Assembly (NCBI GenBank): GCA_024278955.1
Contig: JAJRSE010000002.1
Location: 1 to 64,000 of the forward strand
Direction: 5' to 3'
Origin: Planctomycetota bacterium
Lineage (GTDB): Bacteria > Planctomycetota > Planctomycetia > Pirellulales > Lacipirellulaceae
Length of the DNA: 64,000 bases
The position numbers and the translations under genes are program-made. The number at the start of each line of letters is the position of its first letter. The first letter of the stretch is position 1. Shown piece after piece: positions 1 through 7,729 of this stretch. The notes below the pieces were generated by a model that was not told the origin of the DNA, searched no databases, and saw nothing but the letters and a program-made list of their open reading frames with translations.

Positions 1-1
1 G

Positions 2-115
2 ACCAACAACAAAATAAAAACCATGAAACGACAAGCCTACGGATTTCGCGATCATGAATTCTTCAAACTCAAAATCCTCGCCCTCCATCAAACTAAGTAC
101 GCTTTAGTCGGATGA
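2..115 (+). CDS. ISL3-like transposase, C-terminal fragment (cut by window edge)
   Basis: An open frame enters from the left edge and stops with TGA at 113-115. The 37 visible residues read TNNKIKTMKRQAYGFRDHEF and then continue to HQTKYALVG. The NNKIK..KR.AYGFRD.EFF pattern is the usual C-terminus of DDE transposases of the ISL3 family, just after the catalytic region. The catalytic residues lie outside the window, so activity cannot be judged. No clear terminal inverted repeat was identified downstream, although a dispersed 16-base repeat and a palindrome follow within 70 bases. The family call rests on recognised motif similarity only. Confidence 0.7.
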   Translation, partial: TNNKIKTMKRQAYGFRDHEFFKLKILALHQTKYALVG

Positions 116-144
116 ACCCTTTTTTACTATGCCGTGGTGTTCGT

Positions 145-160
145 CGTGTCGTTGTGGTTC
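145..160 (+). repeat. Dispersed 16-base repeat, copy 1
   Basis: The sequence CGTGTCGTTGTGGTTC occurs here and again in inverse orientation at 3709-3724. Both copies are between genes. This copy lies just after the transposase fragment, so it could belong to an IS end or to a small interspersed repeat family. Confidence 0.5.
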
Positions 161-166
161 CAATGA

Positions 167-186
167 CTTAGCACTGTAGTGCTAAG
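167..186. repeat. 9-bp palindrome overlapping the stop of the SGNH hydrolase gene
   Basis: CTTAGCACT and AGTGCTAAG form perfect arms around a central GT. The minus-strand stop codon (182-184) of the neighbouring gene lies inside the right arm. There is no T-run on either side, so a simple intrinsic terminator is not supported. Confidence 0.6.
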
Positions 187-955
187 GAAGATACAGCCGT
201 CCCGTATTTGAAGTCGGGTCGTGAATCCCTAAGGTTTTACACATTTCGTGGACAAACAGTACATGCCCTTTTCCATTGGGATGAATCGTACCATCGTTCA
301 GCAGATAGTTGAGATTGGTCTTGCGACGCGTCAGATACTCTCGCCACATTTTATCTTGATCGCAGAGAGCAACACCTTTGTCTGCTGCGACTTCGCGAAT
401 AATCTGGGCGTAGGCCGGCAGATCGCCCCTTAGGGGGCCGCTAGCTGCGGTGATGGGATTCGGTGTGTGCAGCAAAATCAAGGCGTCTGATTCGTCGCGT
501 AGACGGTCGATAAGCTGGAGGTAGGCTGTTCGGAATTCCTCGCGGCCCTTATCGCCTTTAACCGCATCGTTCATGCCCATCATGATCGACACGACACTTG
601 GCTTGAATCGTAACACTCGGTGCTCAAGATCGCCCGCGAGGCCAGGCACACGGTCGCCAGAGATACCGGTATTGATTACCACATCGCGAACCCTGCGCAT
701 CTCCCAGCGGATTCTCTCAGCAAAATGCTCTGGGTACGATCGGAAGCCGTGGGTATGCAGCGCCCCATGCGTAATCGAATCGCCAGTGATAAGCCAGGTA
801 ATCGGGCCCGGCTTGTCGAGTAATGCTTTGATCTTGGCCAGTTCGGTCTCGTCGGCCTCCTGGGCAAGCAGATTTGTTGAGCTAAGGAGCAAAGAAAAAA
901 CGATTGCGACCCCGTAGATAAAGCGATTCGATTTAAGGTGGGCTATCCGAGTCAT
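182..955 (-). CDS. Secreted SGNH/GDSL-type hydrolase
   Basis: A predicted secreted ester hydrolase of the SGNH superfamily, of 257 residues. An N-terminal signal peptide (hydrophobic stretch GVAIVFSLLLSSTNLLAQ) is followed by the block I motif GDSITHG with the nucleophilic Ser, a GMND motif (block III Asn) and the block V motif DGTIHPNG with the catalytic Asp and His. The ATG at 953-955 is chosen because AAGGAC lies just upstream and the signal peptide begins there; the longer frame would run into the adjacent gene. Such proteins in planctomycetes often act as polysaccharide deacetylases or esterases, but the substrate is unknown. The last residues and the stop codon fall in a palindromic repeat. 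It lies head-to-tail with the DUF1080 gene, 55 bases apart, so the two may be co-transcribed. Confidence 0.85.
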   Translation of the reverse strand: MTRIAHLKSNRFIYGVAIVFSLLLSSTNLLAQEADETELAKIKALLDKPGPITWLITGDSITHGALHTHGFRSYPEHFAERIRWEMRRVRDVVINTGISGDRVPGLAGDLEHRVLRFKPSVVSIMMGMNDAVKGDKGREEFRTAYLQLIDRLRDESDALILLHTPNPITAASGPLRGDLPAYAQIIREVAADKGVALCDQDKMWREYLTRRKTNLNYLLNDGTIHPNGKGHVLFVHEMCKTLGIHDPTSNTGRLYLP

Positions 956-1010
956 GTTAGTAATGTCCTTTTTTGAACAACAGGATACTGGCAACAAGGC
1001 CGCCGGATAT

Positions 1011-1724
1011 TTACTTTGCGGTAAGCTCTTTGATGCGGATATTTTTCCACGCCACGTCAAAGGGGCCTTTGCCATCTCCGATGGAATGAACTTGCAGGCC
1101 GATAAATCCTTTGGGGTGTGTTTTGAAAATTTCTTCGTCGGTAAGATCTTCGATCGCTTCGCCATTGATCCAAGTTTGAATGCGAGGGCCTTGAGCAACA
1201 ATCCGGTAGTGATTCCATTGCCCGTCGCGAAAGTGTTTGTGAGGAATTAGTCGATCCTCGGGTGTCAGCCAACCGCGTCCAGTGGATTCGCCGTACACAT
1301 AGCCGGCCTCTGCCCCCCCTGCCCCGCTTGCTTCAATCTCAATTTGCGGTCCGTTGACAGGGCCAAACTTTCCCGCTGCTTCGTCTTTGGCTGACGCTTC
1401 TTTGGTCGCCGATCGGATCTGCACGCCAGAATTTAGCTTGTCGTGGACACGCACAAAAAACTCAAGCTCAAAGTCGCCGTACAATTTTTCACTGCAAAGA
1501 AACGAATTGGGGCTGCCTTCTTTTGTCTTGCCGTAGATCGTGCCATCCACAACCTCATAGCTAGCCGTGCCGTTTTTTTGAATCCAACCGTCAAGTGTTT
1601 TGCCGTCAAAGAGTTCGTGCCAGCAGCCTTCTTGTTCGGCATGGAGCGAAGAAGCTGTGGCACTAGAAAATAAGAGAGTAGCTAAAGCGAAAAAAACAAC
1701 TTGAAAGGGTCGTTGGAAAATCAT
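1011..1724 (-). CDS. Secreted DUF1080 (3-keto-disaccharide hydrolase-like) protein
   Basis: A 237-residue protein with a signal peptide (FFALATLLFSSATASSLHA) followed by one DUF1080 / LamG-like jelly-roll domain. Typical family signatures are ELFDGKTLDGW near the N-terminus, then SFLCSEKLYGDFELEF, GVQIRS and WNHYRIVAQG. The family is greatly expanded in planctomycetes; members have been linked to 3-keto-glycoside hydrolysis and carbohydrate binding. The ATG at 1722-1724 is preceded by AAGGAA at proper spacing. It sits upstream of the SGNH hydrolase in the same direction, which suggests a small secreted carbohydrate-processing unit. The exact substrate is not visible from sequence. Confidence 0.85.
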   Translation of the reverse strand: MIFQRPFQVVFFALATLLFSSATASSLHAEQEGCWHELFDGKTLDGWIQKNGTASYEVVDGTIYGKTKEGSPNSFLCSEKLYGDFELEFFVRVHDKLNSGVQIRSATKEASAKDEAAGKFGPVNGPQIEIEASGAGGAEAGYVYGESTGRGWLTPEDRLIPHKHFRDGQWNHYRIVAQGPRIQTWINGEAIEDLTDEEIFKTHPKGFIGLQVHSIGDGKGPFDVAWKNIRIKELTAK

Positions 1725-2050
1725 CGTTGGTTCCTTAGGTTCTTGAAAAAGCAATAACGAATGAACGTCAATTCGCTCAAGCAACATCTTCGCTGGTGCT
1801 CGGTTGGCTCAGCCAGCTGTTTCAATTATTGGTGAAGCAATTCAAAACACAGGCAAAATTATAACAGAGTTGTGAGGCGAGTTATGCAAATTTTCCGGAC
1901 GAGTGTATTGGAGGGCCATTGAGATTAGACAAGTGATTTTGCAATCGCCCTGCCGTTTTTGTCGCGGCTATGGTTTGGTTGGGGTGTGTGTTACTATTGG
2001 GTGGTGCTGTGGCTCTTGCTTTATACTTCTTTACCCTCGATTTTTGCGTT

Positions 2051-2665
2051 ATGTTTTTTTCTTTTGACGGGATCGATGGCGTTGGTAAGACGACTCAGAT
2101 GCGGCTTTTTTGTGAATGGCTTGCTAGCCAGCAGCTTGAGGTGCTGACTTGTCGCGACCCGGGAAGTACGCCGCTGGGAGAGAAGATCCGTGATATTTTG
2201 CTGACCAGCGATGAGGATACGCCGATCGGTGGGCGGTCGGAAATGTTGCTCTACATGGCTGCCCGGGCGCAGCTGGTCGACGAAGTGATCCGCCCTGCCC
2301 TGGCGGATGGTAAGACGCTGGTTTCTGATCGCTATCTGCTTGCGAATCTTGTGTACCAAGGCCACGCGGGAGGTCTTGAGTTGGAATCGATCCGCGATGT
2401 GGGTCGGGTAACGGTCGATGGTATCTGGCCCGACTGTACTTTTCTGCTGGACATGTCGCCCAAGGCGGCGCTCGACCGGATGGGCGACGAGCTAGACCGG
2501 ATGGAAAGCCGGGGAGACGCGTATCGCGAGCGGTTGCGCACGGGATTTTTGAAAGAAGCAGCTCGTCCGGGGAGCACGATCCATGTGATTGATGCGGATC
2601 GACCGGTGGAGGAGATTCAGGAGGAGATTCAGGAGATTGCGGGGCGAGTGTTGGAGGTAGGGTGA
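2051..2665 (+). CDS. tmk: Thymidylate kinase
   Basis: Phosphorylates dTMP to dTDP in dTTP synthesis, in the cytoplasm. The 204-residue product has the usual length. The P-loop GIDGVGKTT is at residues 7-15, followed by TCRDPGSTPLGEKIRD, the DRYLLAN segment and a LID region near residues 140-155. The ATG at 2051 places the P-loop at the expected distance from the N-terminus; the frame extends 27 codons upstream but would add a hydrophobic stretch not found in the family. It converges with the DUF368 gene, leaving 43 bases between the stops. Confidence 0.93.
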   Translation: MFFSFDGIDGVGKTTQMRLFCEWLASQQLEVLTCRDPGSTPLGEKIRDILLTSDEDTPIGGRSEMLLYMAARAQLVDEVIRPALADGKTLVSDRYLLANLVYQGHAGGLELESIRDVGRVTVDGIWPDCTFLLDMSPKAALDRMGDELDRMESRGDAYRERLRTGFLKEAARPGSTIHVIDADRPVEEIQEEIQEIAGRVLEVG

Positions 2666-2708
2666 AATATTCCGATCGCGTGGTTGATGCTGGCCAATTG
2701 GGGTTGGT

Positions 2709-3656
2709 TCACTCGCTCTTTGCAGCACGGCCCCAGCGTTCGATGGCTAGGAGGCTTAGGGCAGCGGTGATGGCCAGGGCTGTGCAGAGGGTGACGTCCG
2801 CGTTCCAGGTTTCGGGGACGAAACTCTCGTAGCGTTTTAGCTTGAGCTTTTCGACTTCGGGGGTTAGGTCGATTTGGAATGGCCACATGAGGCGGAGCGA
2901 GCCGACCATGAATCCGCCGAGTACGGTCATGGTGGTTTGATGGGCATGGGCGAGCAGCCAACGTAGTAGCTTGCTGAAACAAAGAAGCCCGACGGCACAG
3001 CCACTGGCGAATACTACGAGCACCAATAGCTCGCGGGAGGTGATGTTTAGGCGTGGGGCCTGGTGGACGATTCCTGCGACCGTGACGTAGGCCCCGAGAA
3101 GGAGAAGGATGTAGGAGCCACTGATGCCGGGGAGAATCATTGCGCAGATGGCTACGGCACCGCAAAAGAAGTAGTAGGGGAGAGAATCTTGTCCGGCACC
3201 TTGCGGTAGCCCGACGAGCCAGAAAGCGAACCCGGCTGCTAGGGTTGCTAGGGCGAGGCATTTGAGTAGCTCGGTCGTGCTGCGAGGGCGAACCATTCGG
3301 GCTACTACTAAACTGGAGGCGAAGATCAATCCAAAGAATACCGACAAAGTTTGCATTCGATAATCGAGCAGAAGCGTGAGGACTAGGCTTGCGAGAGCGA
3401 CGACGCCGGTGAGGATACCGGTGCCCAGGACGACGAGAAATCGTAGGTCGACGTGCCGGACTGCGGCTTGCCATTGGCGGGCGAGTAGAAGGGCGATGAG
3501 CTGGCGATCGAAATGGCTGATCGCAGCGACCAGCCTTTCGTAGATGCCGAGAACGAGCGCCACGGTGCCGCCCGAGACGCCGGGGATGATATCTGCTCCG
3601 CCCATGAGGAAGCCTCGCCCGAACTGAGCCAGATCTTCGCGAGTAGGTCCAATCAA
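2709..3656 (-). CDS. DUF368 membrane protein, PopT-like polyprenyl-phosphate transporter
   Basis: A 315-residue polytopic membrane protein with about eight hydrophobic segments. The N-terminal GGADIIPGVSGGTVALVLGI and the mid-protein MILPGISGSYILLLLG form the duplicated GxSGS-type motifs of the DUF368 family. Members have been implicated in returning undecaprenyl phosphate across the cytoplasmic membrane (PopT), so a role in recycling the lipid carrier for wall or envelope glycans is likely. The start is TTG at 3654-3656, supported by AAAGGAG eight bases upstream; the next ATG would remove the conserved N-terminus. Function is assigned by family only. Confidence 0.82.
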   Translation of the reverse strand: MIGPTREDLAQFGRGFLMGGADIIPGVSGGTVALVLGIYERLVAAISHFDRQLIALLLARQWQAAVRHVDLRFLVVLGTGILTGVVALASLVLTLLLDYRMQTLSVFFGLIFASSLVVARMVRPRSTTELLKCLALATLAAGFAFWLVGLPQGAGQDSLPYYFFCGAVAICAMILPGISGSYILLLLGAYVTVAGIVHQAPRLNITSRELLVLVVFASGCAVGLLCFSKLLRWLLAHAHQTTMTVLGGFMVGSLRLMWPFQIDLTPEVEKLKLKRYESFVPETWNADVTLCTALAITAALSLLAIERWGRAAKSE

Positions 3657-4186
3657 ACGCCCTGCTCCTTTGTATATAAATGGTTGTTTAGTTCGACCGC
3701 GCTGGTTTGAACCACAACGACACGGCGGGCACGACGAAATAGGCTTGAAGTGTGATTTTTGGGAAAGTACTCAAGCCAACTGGTAATTTGGAGCCTCCCT
3801 TAACCCCTCCTTGGGAGGGAGGGGTATTTGAAACTGCCCCTCTACTTTAGCCCAAAGAATTCGATGTGCTACGCCATAATATCCAAAAATGAGACAGTGT
3901 CTGAGAACTCGATGACAAAGGTTTTGGACTTACGTTGACCTGGTTTGCAAAACGCGCTAAAATTTTGGCATCATTGAACTTAGGACTTTTCTTTTCTATT
4001 GGTTCCATTTATCGATATCAGGCTGGTGCGCCTTAAGCACTAAGCGAAGGATTTGTAGACTACCGACTTACGAAGATAAACAATCTGCTTTGTGGGTTGT
4101 CGACAGCGAATTGAGTGGCAACTGCGTTGAGTGTGCCCAGTGCTGGGCGAGCGGTTCAAGCTGACGACGATTCTTGGACGTACACC
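3657..4186. other. Intergenic region between the divergent DUF368 and ispE genes
   Basis: No credible gene was found in these 530 bases. The region holds the second copy of the 16-base dispersed repeat (3709-3724) and a pyrimidine-rich inverted patch around 3795-3830 (ccctccttgggagggaggg). It should also contain promoters for both flanking genes; none was distinct enough to mark. Part of the right end may be coding if ispE begins at the GTG at 4115. Confidence 0.5.
3709..3724 (-). repeat. Dispersed 16-base repeat, copy 2
   Basis: The exact reverse complement of bases 145-160. The match appears to continue weakly (GTCGTGCCCGCCGTGTCG on the minus strand against GTGTTCGTCGTGTCG), so the repeat unit is probably longer and degenerate. 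Confidence 0.5.
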
Positions 4187-5155
4187 ATGTTTCCTCGCAA
4201 GATGTTTTCCCGTGAGATGCTTCCGCGTAAGGCGAGTCCCGCTTGGGAAATTTTTGCCCCAGCTAAGCTGAACTTGTACTTAGAAGTTGTGGGGCCGCGA
4301 ACCGAGGGTTTTCACCCATTGGAAACCCTGATGGTGCCGGTGCGGATATTCGACCAGCTTCGCTGGACTCCCAACCGATCGGATGGCCACAGGCTGCGAG
4401 TGCGTAATTTTATTGCTGCAAGCGGAATCTCGAAGAGCAATGATGATTGTGATCTGCTTGGTTCTGCAAGTAAAAACCTTGTGCTTCGAGCGGCTGATCA
4501 GTTGGCTCAAGCCGCGGGCGTGGAGCCGAAGGGATGTTTTGAGCTCGTGAAGCGGATTCCGATTCAAGCAGGGCTTGGGGGGGGGAGTAGCGATGCTGCG
4601 GCAGCGCTGCTGCTGGCCAATGTGGCTTGGAAGGTGAACTACACTCGCAAGCGGTTGTTGCGGATTGCGGAAGACCTGGGCAGCGATGTTCCGTTTTTCT
4701 TAGGTTCTGGCCCCGCTGTTTGCCGTGGTCGAGGCGAACAGATCGAGTCGATTTTTGGGCTGCCTCGATTGCATTTCGTGATCGTAAAACCGCCATTTGG
4801 CCTTTCGACGCCGAAGGTATTTGAGCAGTTGAATCGGGGGGGGGCGAGGCGTACAGATCTTCGTGCAGATTCGTCGAGACGACTTACGCGGCTGGTCGAA
4901 GCACTCCGCCGAGGGGCAGTGGCAGAGGCGGGCCCTTGGATGGTGAATTGTTTGGAGGCGGCGGCCGAGGGGCTAACGGACTGGATCACTCGAATACGGC
5001 ATGAATTTGCTCGTTTCGGGTGCTGGGGGCATTTTATGACAGGCAGCGGGACGGCCTATGTTGGGGTGATGCGATCGGCACGCGAAACGCGTCGGATTGC
5101 TCGATCGATTGCTGGGATGGGAATGGGAAGTGTGTTTGCAACTTCGAATTGTTAG
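4187..5155 (+). CDS. ispE: 4-diphosphocytidyl-2-C-methyl-D-erythritol kinase
   Basis: A GHMP-family kinase that phosphorylates CDP-methylerythritol in the MEP isoprenoid pathway. Seen in sequence: the N-terminal substrate motif FAPAKLNLYLEVVG, the ATP loop PIQAGLGGGSSDAAAALLLA, VPFFLGSGPAVCRGRGE and the C-terminal MTGSGTAYVG. About 322 residues from the ATG at 4187. The start is uncertain: a GTG at 4115 and ATGs at 4202 and 4217 are in frame, and none has a strong ribosome-binding site. It is followed 84 bases later by spoVG; an ispE...spoVG neighbourhood is also seen in Bacillus. Confidence 0.9.
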   Translation: MFPRKMFSREMLPRKASPAWEIFAPAKLNLYLEVVGPRTEGFHPLETLMVPVRIFDQLRWTPNRSDGHRLRVRNFIAASGISKSNDDCDLLGSASKNLVLRAADQLAQAAGVEPKGCFELVKRIPIQAGLGGGSSDAAAALLLANVAWKVNYTRKRLLRIAEDLGSDVPFFLGSGPAVCRGRGEQIESIFGLPRLHFVIVKPPFGLSTPKVFEQLNRGGARRTDLRADSSRRLTRLVEALRRGAVAEAGPWMVNCLEAAAEGLTDWITRIRHEFARFGCWGHFMTGSGTAYVGVMRSARETRRIARSIAGMGMGSVFATSNC

Positions 5156-5239
5156 CCGAGTTTTTTGACAGCTTCATACGTTTTACACGACCGGGATTTT
5201 GCTAAAGCACGTGTGCGTTACTTCGCAAGGAGATGAACC

Positions 5240-5881
5240 GTGGAAATCACCGAAGTACGAATCAAGCTCATGGACGAACCAGGAGAGCGGCTCAAAGCGT
5301 TCTGTTCGATTACCTTTGATAACTGTTTTGTGGTTCGTGACCTGAAAGTTATTGAAGGTTCTAGTGGCCCCTTTGTTGCGATGCCTAGCCGGAAGCTGAC
5401 GTCGCACTGTCCGCAATGCCGGACGAAAAATCACCTACGTGCTCAGCATTGCAACCAGTGTGGTAGTGCGCTCGATTCGAGCCGGATGGCTACCGACCAC
5501 GACGGGCGAGCGAAGCTTTATGCTGATATTGCGCACCCGATCAATTCTTCGTGCCGAGAAAAAATTCAGGAGTCGGTGATTCGAGAATTCCACGAGGAGA
5601 CTCAGAGAGCAAAGGATCCGGACTACACCTCGCGTTACGAAGACTTTGATCTCGATATCGACGAATCGCGGTCTGCAAAGCGAGCTACGGAGACGCGTGT
5701 GGATCAGCCCCACCAGCCACGGGGTAAACATGCGGCTAGACCGGGTGACGCGGCGGGAGAAGTCGCTGAGGATCGAGGGCCTGTGCCGGCACCCAAGGCA
5801 TCTGCGCAGCCGCCTGTGGCTCCACGGTCTGCTGTCGAGCAGAGTGAGGGCTTTGGTACGGGCGTCTTTCCTGAGCCTTAG
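5240..5881 (+). CDS. spoVG: SpoVG family protein with inserted zinc ribbon and long tail
   Basis: SpoVG proteins are small nucleic-acid-binding regulators of about 85-100 residues. This product has 213. The core is recognisable: [10 protein letters not shown], the strand [29 protein letters not shown] (residues 24-52) and [18 protein letters not shown] (93-110). Between the core halves is an extra CxxC...CxxC element (Cys57, Cys60, Cys71, Cys74) that resembles a zinc ribbon. The C-terminal third (about 130-213) is charged and proline-rich and probably disordered. The start is GTG at 5240, with AAGGAG just upstream. Its proximity to csrA (0.8 kb) suggests a locus for post-transcriptional or nucleic-acid-level regulation. 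Confidence 0.85.
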   Translation: MEITEVRIKLMDEPGERLKAFCSITFDNCFVVRDLKVIEGSSGPFVAMPSRKLTSHCPQCRTKNHLRAQHCNQCGSALDSSRMATDHDGRAKLYADIAHPINSSCREKIQESVIREFHEETQRAKDPDYTSRYEDFDLDIDESRSAKRATETRVDQPHQPRGKHAARPGDAAGEVAEDRGPVPAPKASAQPPVAPRSAVEQSEGFGTGVFPEP

Positions 5882-6206
5882 CGTTGGGCCTGAGCCGTAG
5901 CATTGGGGTCGTTGCGGATTTGGTGATAAACGCTGATTCAAGCTCGCGCTGAAAACCCGGGGGATTGTAATCCTTGGGCTTTTGCTCGGACGCTTTCTTT
6001 GTCGGGTCGATTGCTCTGCCGCTGTGGTGCTCTGCCGCCACGCTAATGGCTGCTTGCACTTTCTTGTTGGGGGAACTGGAGCTGTCGGCATACTTTGCCG
6101 ATAACTTATTTTATCACCAGGTAACCTATCTTATCCATTCACCCGAGAGTCTCGATAATACGAAGCTGTTTTATTCCACAAACTCACCCATCTACCACGG
6201 AGGTGC
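5882..6206. other. Intergenic region spoVG to small unknown gene
   Basis: No supported gene. It contains an imperfect palindrome at 5955-5981 (CCCGGGGGATT..AATCCTTGGGC) belonging to the family seen at 30848, 37624 and 39507. An open frame across this stretch has no ribosome-binding site and no recognisable protein character. Confidence 0.5.
5955..5981. repeat. REP-like palindrome, GCCCAGGGAT-type, copy 1 (imperfect)
   Basis: The plus strand reads CCCGGGGGATTGTAATCC and then TTGGGC. The centre ATTGTAAT and the GGGC outer arms match the perfect copy at 39507-39530. It lies 74 bases after the spoVG stop. Confidence 0.5.
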
Positions 6207-6533
6207 ATGATCTCAATGGTGGAACGCCAAAAACGCATTCATAACCTCGAAGATCTTCGCCGTTACATCACTGAAACCCTGAGTCACTTTGAGCTTCTAA
6301 GACCTGACAGCTCGCATCTAACCTTGAGATTATTAACCCGAAGCGGACAACCCTGCGGAGTCTATTTTTGCTTGCAAGGACCCCGTGCTGTACGGCTGAC
6401 CGCCATCTGGGAAACCGACGCTGATACCATTCTGTTCTACGATTCGCGCGGCAAGCGCGTTGGGAAGACCCGATTGATCGAAGCGCCAAAATTGGAAGCG
6501 CAAGCATTGGCATGTGGAAGTACCGCAGCCTAA
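6207..6533 (+). CDS. Small unknown protein upstream of csrA
   Basis: A 108-residue soluble protein, not recognised. There is no signal peptide or membrane segment. The N-terminal half is helical and charged (RIHNLEDLRRYITETLSHFELL); the second half looks like a beta-rich domain (LTLRLLTRSGQPCGVYFCLQGPRAVRLTAIWE). GGAGGTG lies directly before the ATG at 6207; the second in-frame ATG at 6216 would give a more normal but long spacing, so either start is possible. It lies 132 bases before csrA in the same direction and may share its transcript. Coding is supported by the Shine-Dalgarno site and by the lack of a better frame. Confidence 0.65.
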   Translation: MISMVERQKRIHNLEDLRRYITETLSHFELLRPDSSHLTLRLLTRSGQPCGVYFCLQGPRAVRLTAIWETDADTILFYDSRGKRVGKTRLIEAPKLEAQALACGSTAA

Positions 6534-6650
6534 GGAAGAGTCGGCGGCCCGCAAAACTAAATTTTTGTTTTGCAATTGGGCAGGGGTTGCCACCGACAAG
6601 GAAAAAGGAAATACTATACATTCGTACACAACCCCCCCATCCTGAGTCAC

Positions 6651-6662
6651 ACAAGGAGGTGT
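6651..6662 (+). promoter_or_regulatory. Probable CsrA-binding site over the csrA ribosome-binding site
   Basis: ACAAGGAGGTGT matches the known CsrA/RsmA consensus (ACAnGGAnGU) and covers the Shine-Dalgarno sequence of csrA. The flanking ACA and TGT could pair and expose GGA in a loop. Translational autorepression, as known for csrA in other bacteria, is a reasonable inference. Confidence 0.5.
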
Positions 6663-6665
6663 CTG

Positions 6666-6866
6666 ATGCTGGTACTGTCGAGAAAAGAATCTCAGCGAAT
6701 TCGTCTGGGAGATTCCATTGTTATTACGGTCGTTCGCTTGGGAGGCGATAAGGTTCGCCTAGGCATCCAAGCCCCGAAGGAGATGCTTGTCCTGCGAGAC
6801 GAGCTCGAGACCTTTGCCCCAACCGCTGATTCTGAGGCTTGCACAAGCCTTGCACGTAGCGCTTAG
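6666..6866 (+). CDS. csrA: Carbon storage regulator CsrA
   Basis: An RNA-binding dimer that controls translation and stability of target mRNAs. The 66-residue product has the family features: MLVLSRKESQ at the N-terminus, GDKVRLGIQAPKEM in the middle and the RNA-contacting VLRDEL (Arg44). The tail TFAPTADSEACTSLARSA is not conserved. The ATG at 6666 has AAGGAGG upstream, inside a CsrA-like binding site. A TTGCCA...TACTAT pair near 6588-6618 is a weak promoter candidate with 19-base spacing. It lies next to spoVG and a small unknown gene. Confidence 0.93.
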   Translation: MLVLSRKESQRIRLGDSIVITVVRLGGDKVRLGIQAPKEMLVLRDELETFAPTADSEACTSLARSA

Positions 6867-6945
6867 TCCTCTTGAGGAGACGTCCTTGCGGAGCTCGCCG
6901 ATGGTTTTTGCCAGGGCCTGGAGCTTGAGCCCCCGAGTGACTAGC

Positions 6946-6990
6946 GCAAAGAAAGAAGGCCGCCGAGCACTTGGGCCGGCGGCCTTATCC
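6946..6990 (-). terminator. Intrinsic terminator downstream of the 7037-7267 gene
   Basis: AAGGCCGCCG (6956-6965) and CGGCGGCCTT (6977-6986) form a 10-bp perfect stem with an 11-base loop. On the minus strand the stem is followed by TTCTTTCTTTG, a T-rich tract. On the plus strand no T-run follows, although the stem could also end csrA transcripts. Confidence 0.65.
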
Positions 6991-7036
6991 GAGAGGGCAA
7001 TTTTACGGTTGAAGCCCTTTTTTGAAGCTTTTGTTG

Positions 7037-7267
7037 TTAATCTCGAGGACGAACAGCACCGGTGAGGCCGGTGTAGTCGGCTCGGTCGTCTTCGTGCCAC
7101 AGGGGCTGGCCCATCTTTACGCGTTCGGCCATCACTTCGAGCTTCTCGCGAGAGCCGGCAGGAGCCTGGGTTTCGCCGAAATGGTGGCCTTCTTGAGGGG
7201 CAAAATCTTCGTCGTGGCCGTACTTCAAGATGGCTTCAAAGACGTTTTTAAGCTTAGGGTCTGACAT
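7037..7267 (-). CDS. Small protein of unknown function
   Basis: A 76-residue acidic, soluble protein starting at the ATG 7265-7267, with GGAGA upstream. The sequence begins MSDPKLKNVFEAILKYGHDE and contains GHHFGETQAP and a C-terminal HEDDRADYTGLTGAVRPRD. No cysteines or membrane segments. The well-formed start and the terminator directly downstream support a real gene. The sequence resembles a small protein found in related planctomycetes, as far as memory allows; no function is known. Confidence 0.72.
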   Translation of the reverse strand: MSDPKLKNVFEAILKYGHDEDFAPQEGHHFGETQAPAGSREKLEVMAERVKMGQPLWHEDDRADYTGLTGAVRPRD

Positions 7268-7729
7268 TTTTGTATTCTCCGCTGGTCTTCTTGGTTGATC
7301 GTCGTGAGGGCCGTAATAAAGGGAATCGAGGCGAATAAGGGCTATTCGATACCAAAAACTAAGGCTGGAAGCGGTCAACAACTTGGGGGTGGGGAGTGGT
7401 AAGCCGCAATCGAGGGGCCGTTTTGGCTCGCCGGGAAATGGTTGATCCCTCGCAAAAGCCTCAGTGGCACCTGATTGTTAAAGTTGTTCTGTAGAAAGAG
7501 ATTATTACCACCTGAGCAAGCAAGTCAAGTTTTTTCTTTGCTGCCCTTGACATAAAAGGCATGTTCGATCGGGTGTAGCGGAAAACTCTACCGTTTAGGT
7601 TGGCCTCGACAGCTTGGCCCCCATTTTTGGTCCGGTGGAAGGGCCGTTTTTTTGATTCGTGGGCGTCGAGTCGGTGGTATGATCTCGGGCTGGAAATCCT
7701 TAGCCCACCTCTATTCGTTCTCAATTGCC
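7268..7729. other. Intergenic region between divergent genes
   Basis: The 460 bases separate the small minus-strand gene from yjbQ. Nothing distinct was found apart from a TTGACA at 7549-7554 without a matching -10 at normal distance. Open frames here lack ribosome-binding sites. Confidence 0.4.

Noticed and set aside
956..1201. Longer N-terminus for the SGNH hydrolase
   Set aside because: It would overlap the DUF1080 gene; the internal ATG has a good ribosome-binding site and begins the signal peptide.
5974..6210. Plus-strand open frame of 78 codons with hydrophobic stretch
   Set aside because: No ribosome-binding site; it ends at the Shine-Dalgarno of the next gene and starts next to a repeat.
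7549..7554. TTGACA as a promoter element
   Set aside because: No acceptable -10 hexamer occurs 16-18 bases downstream.
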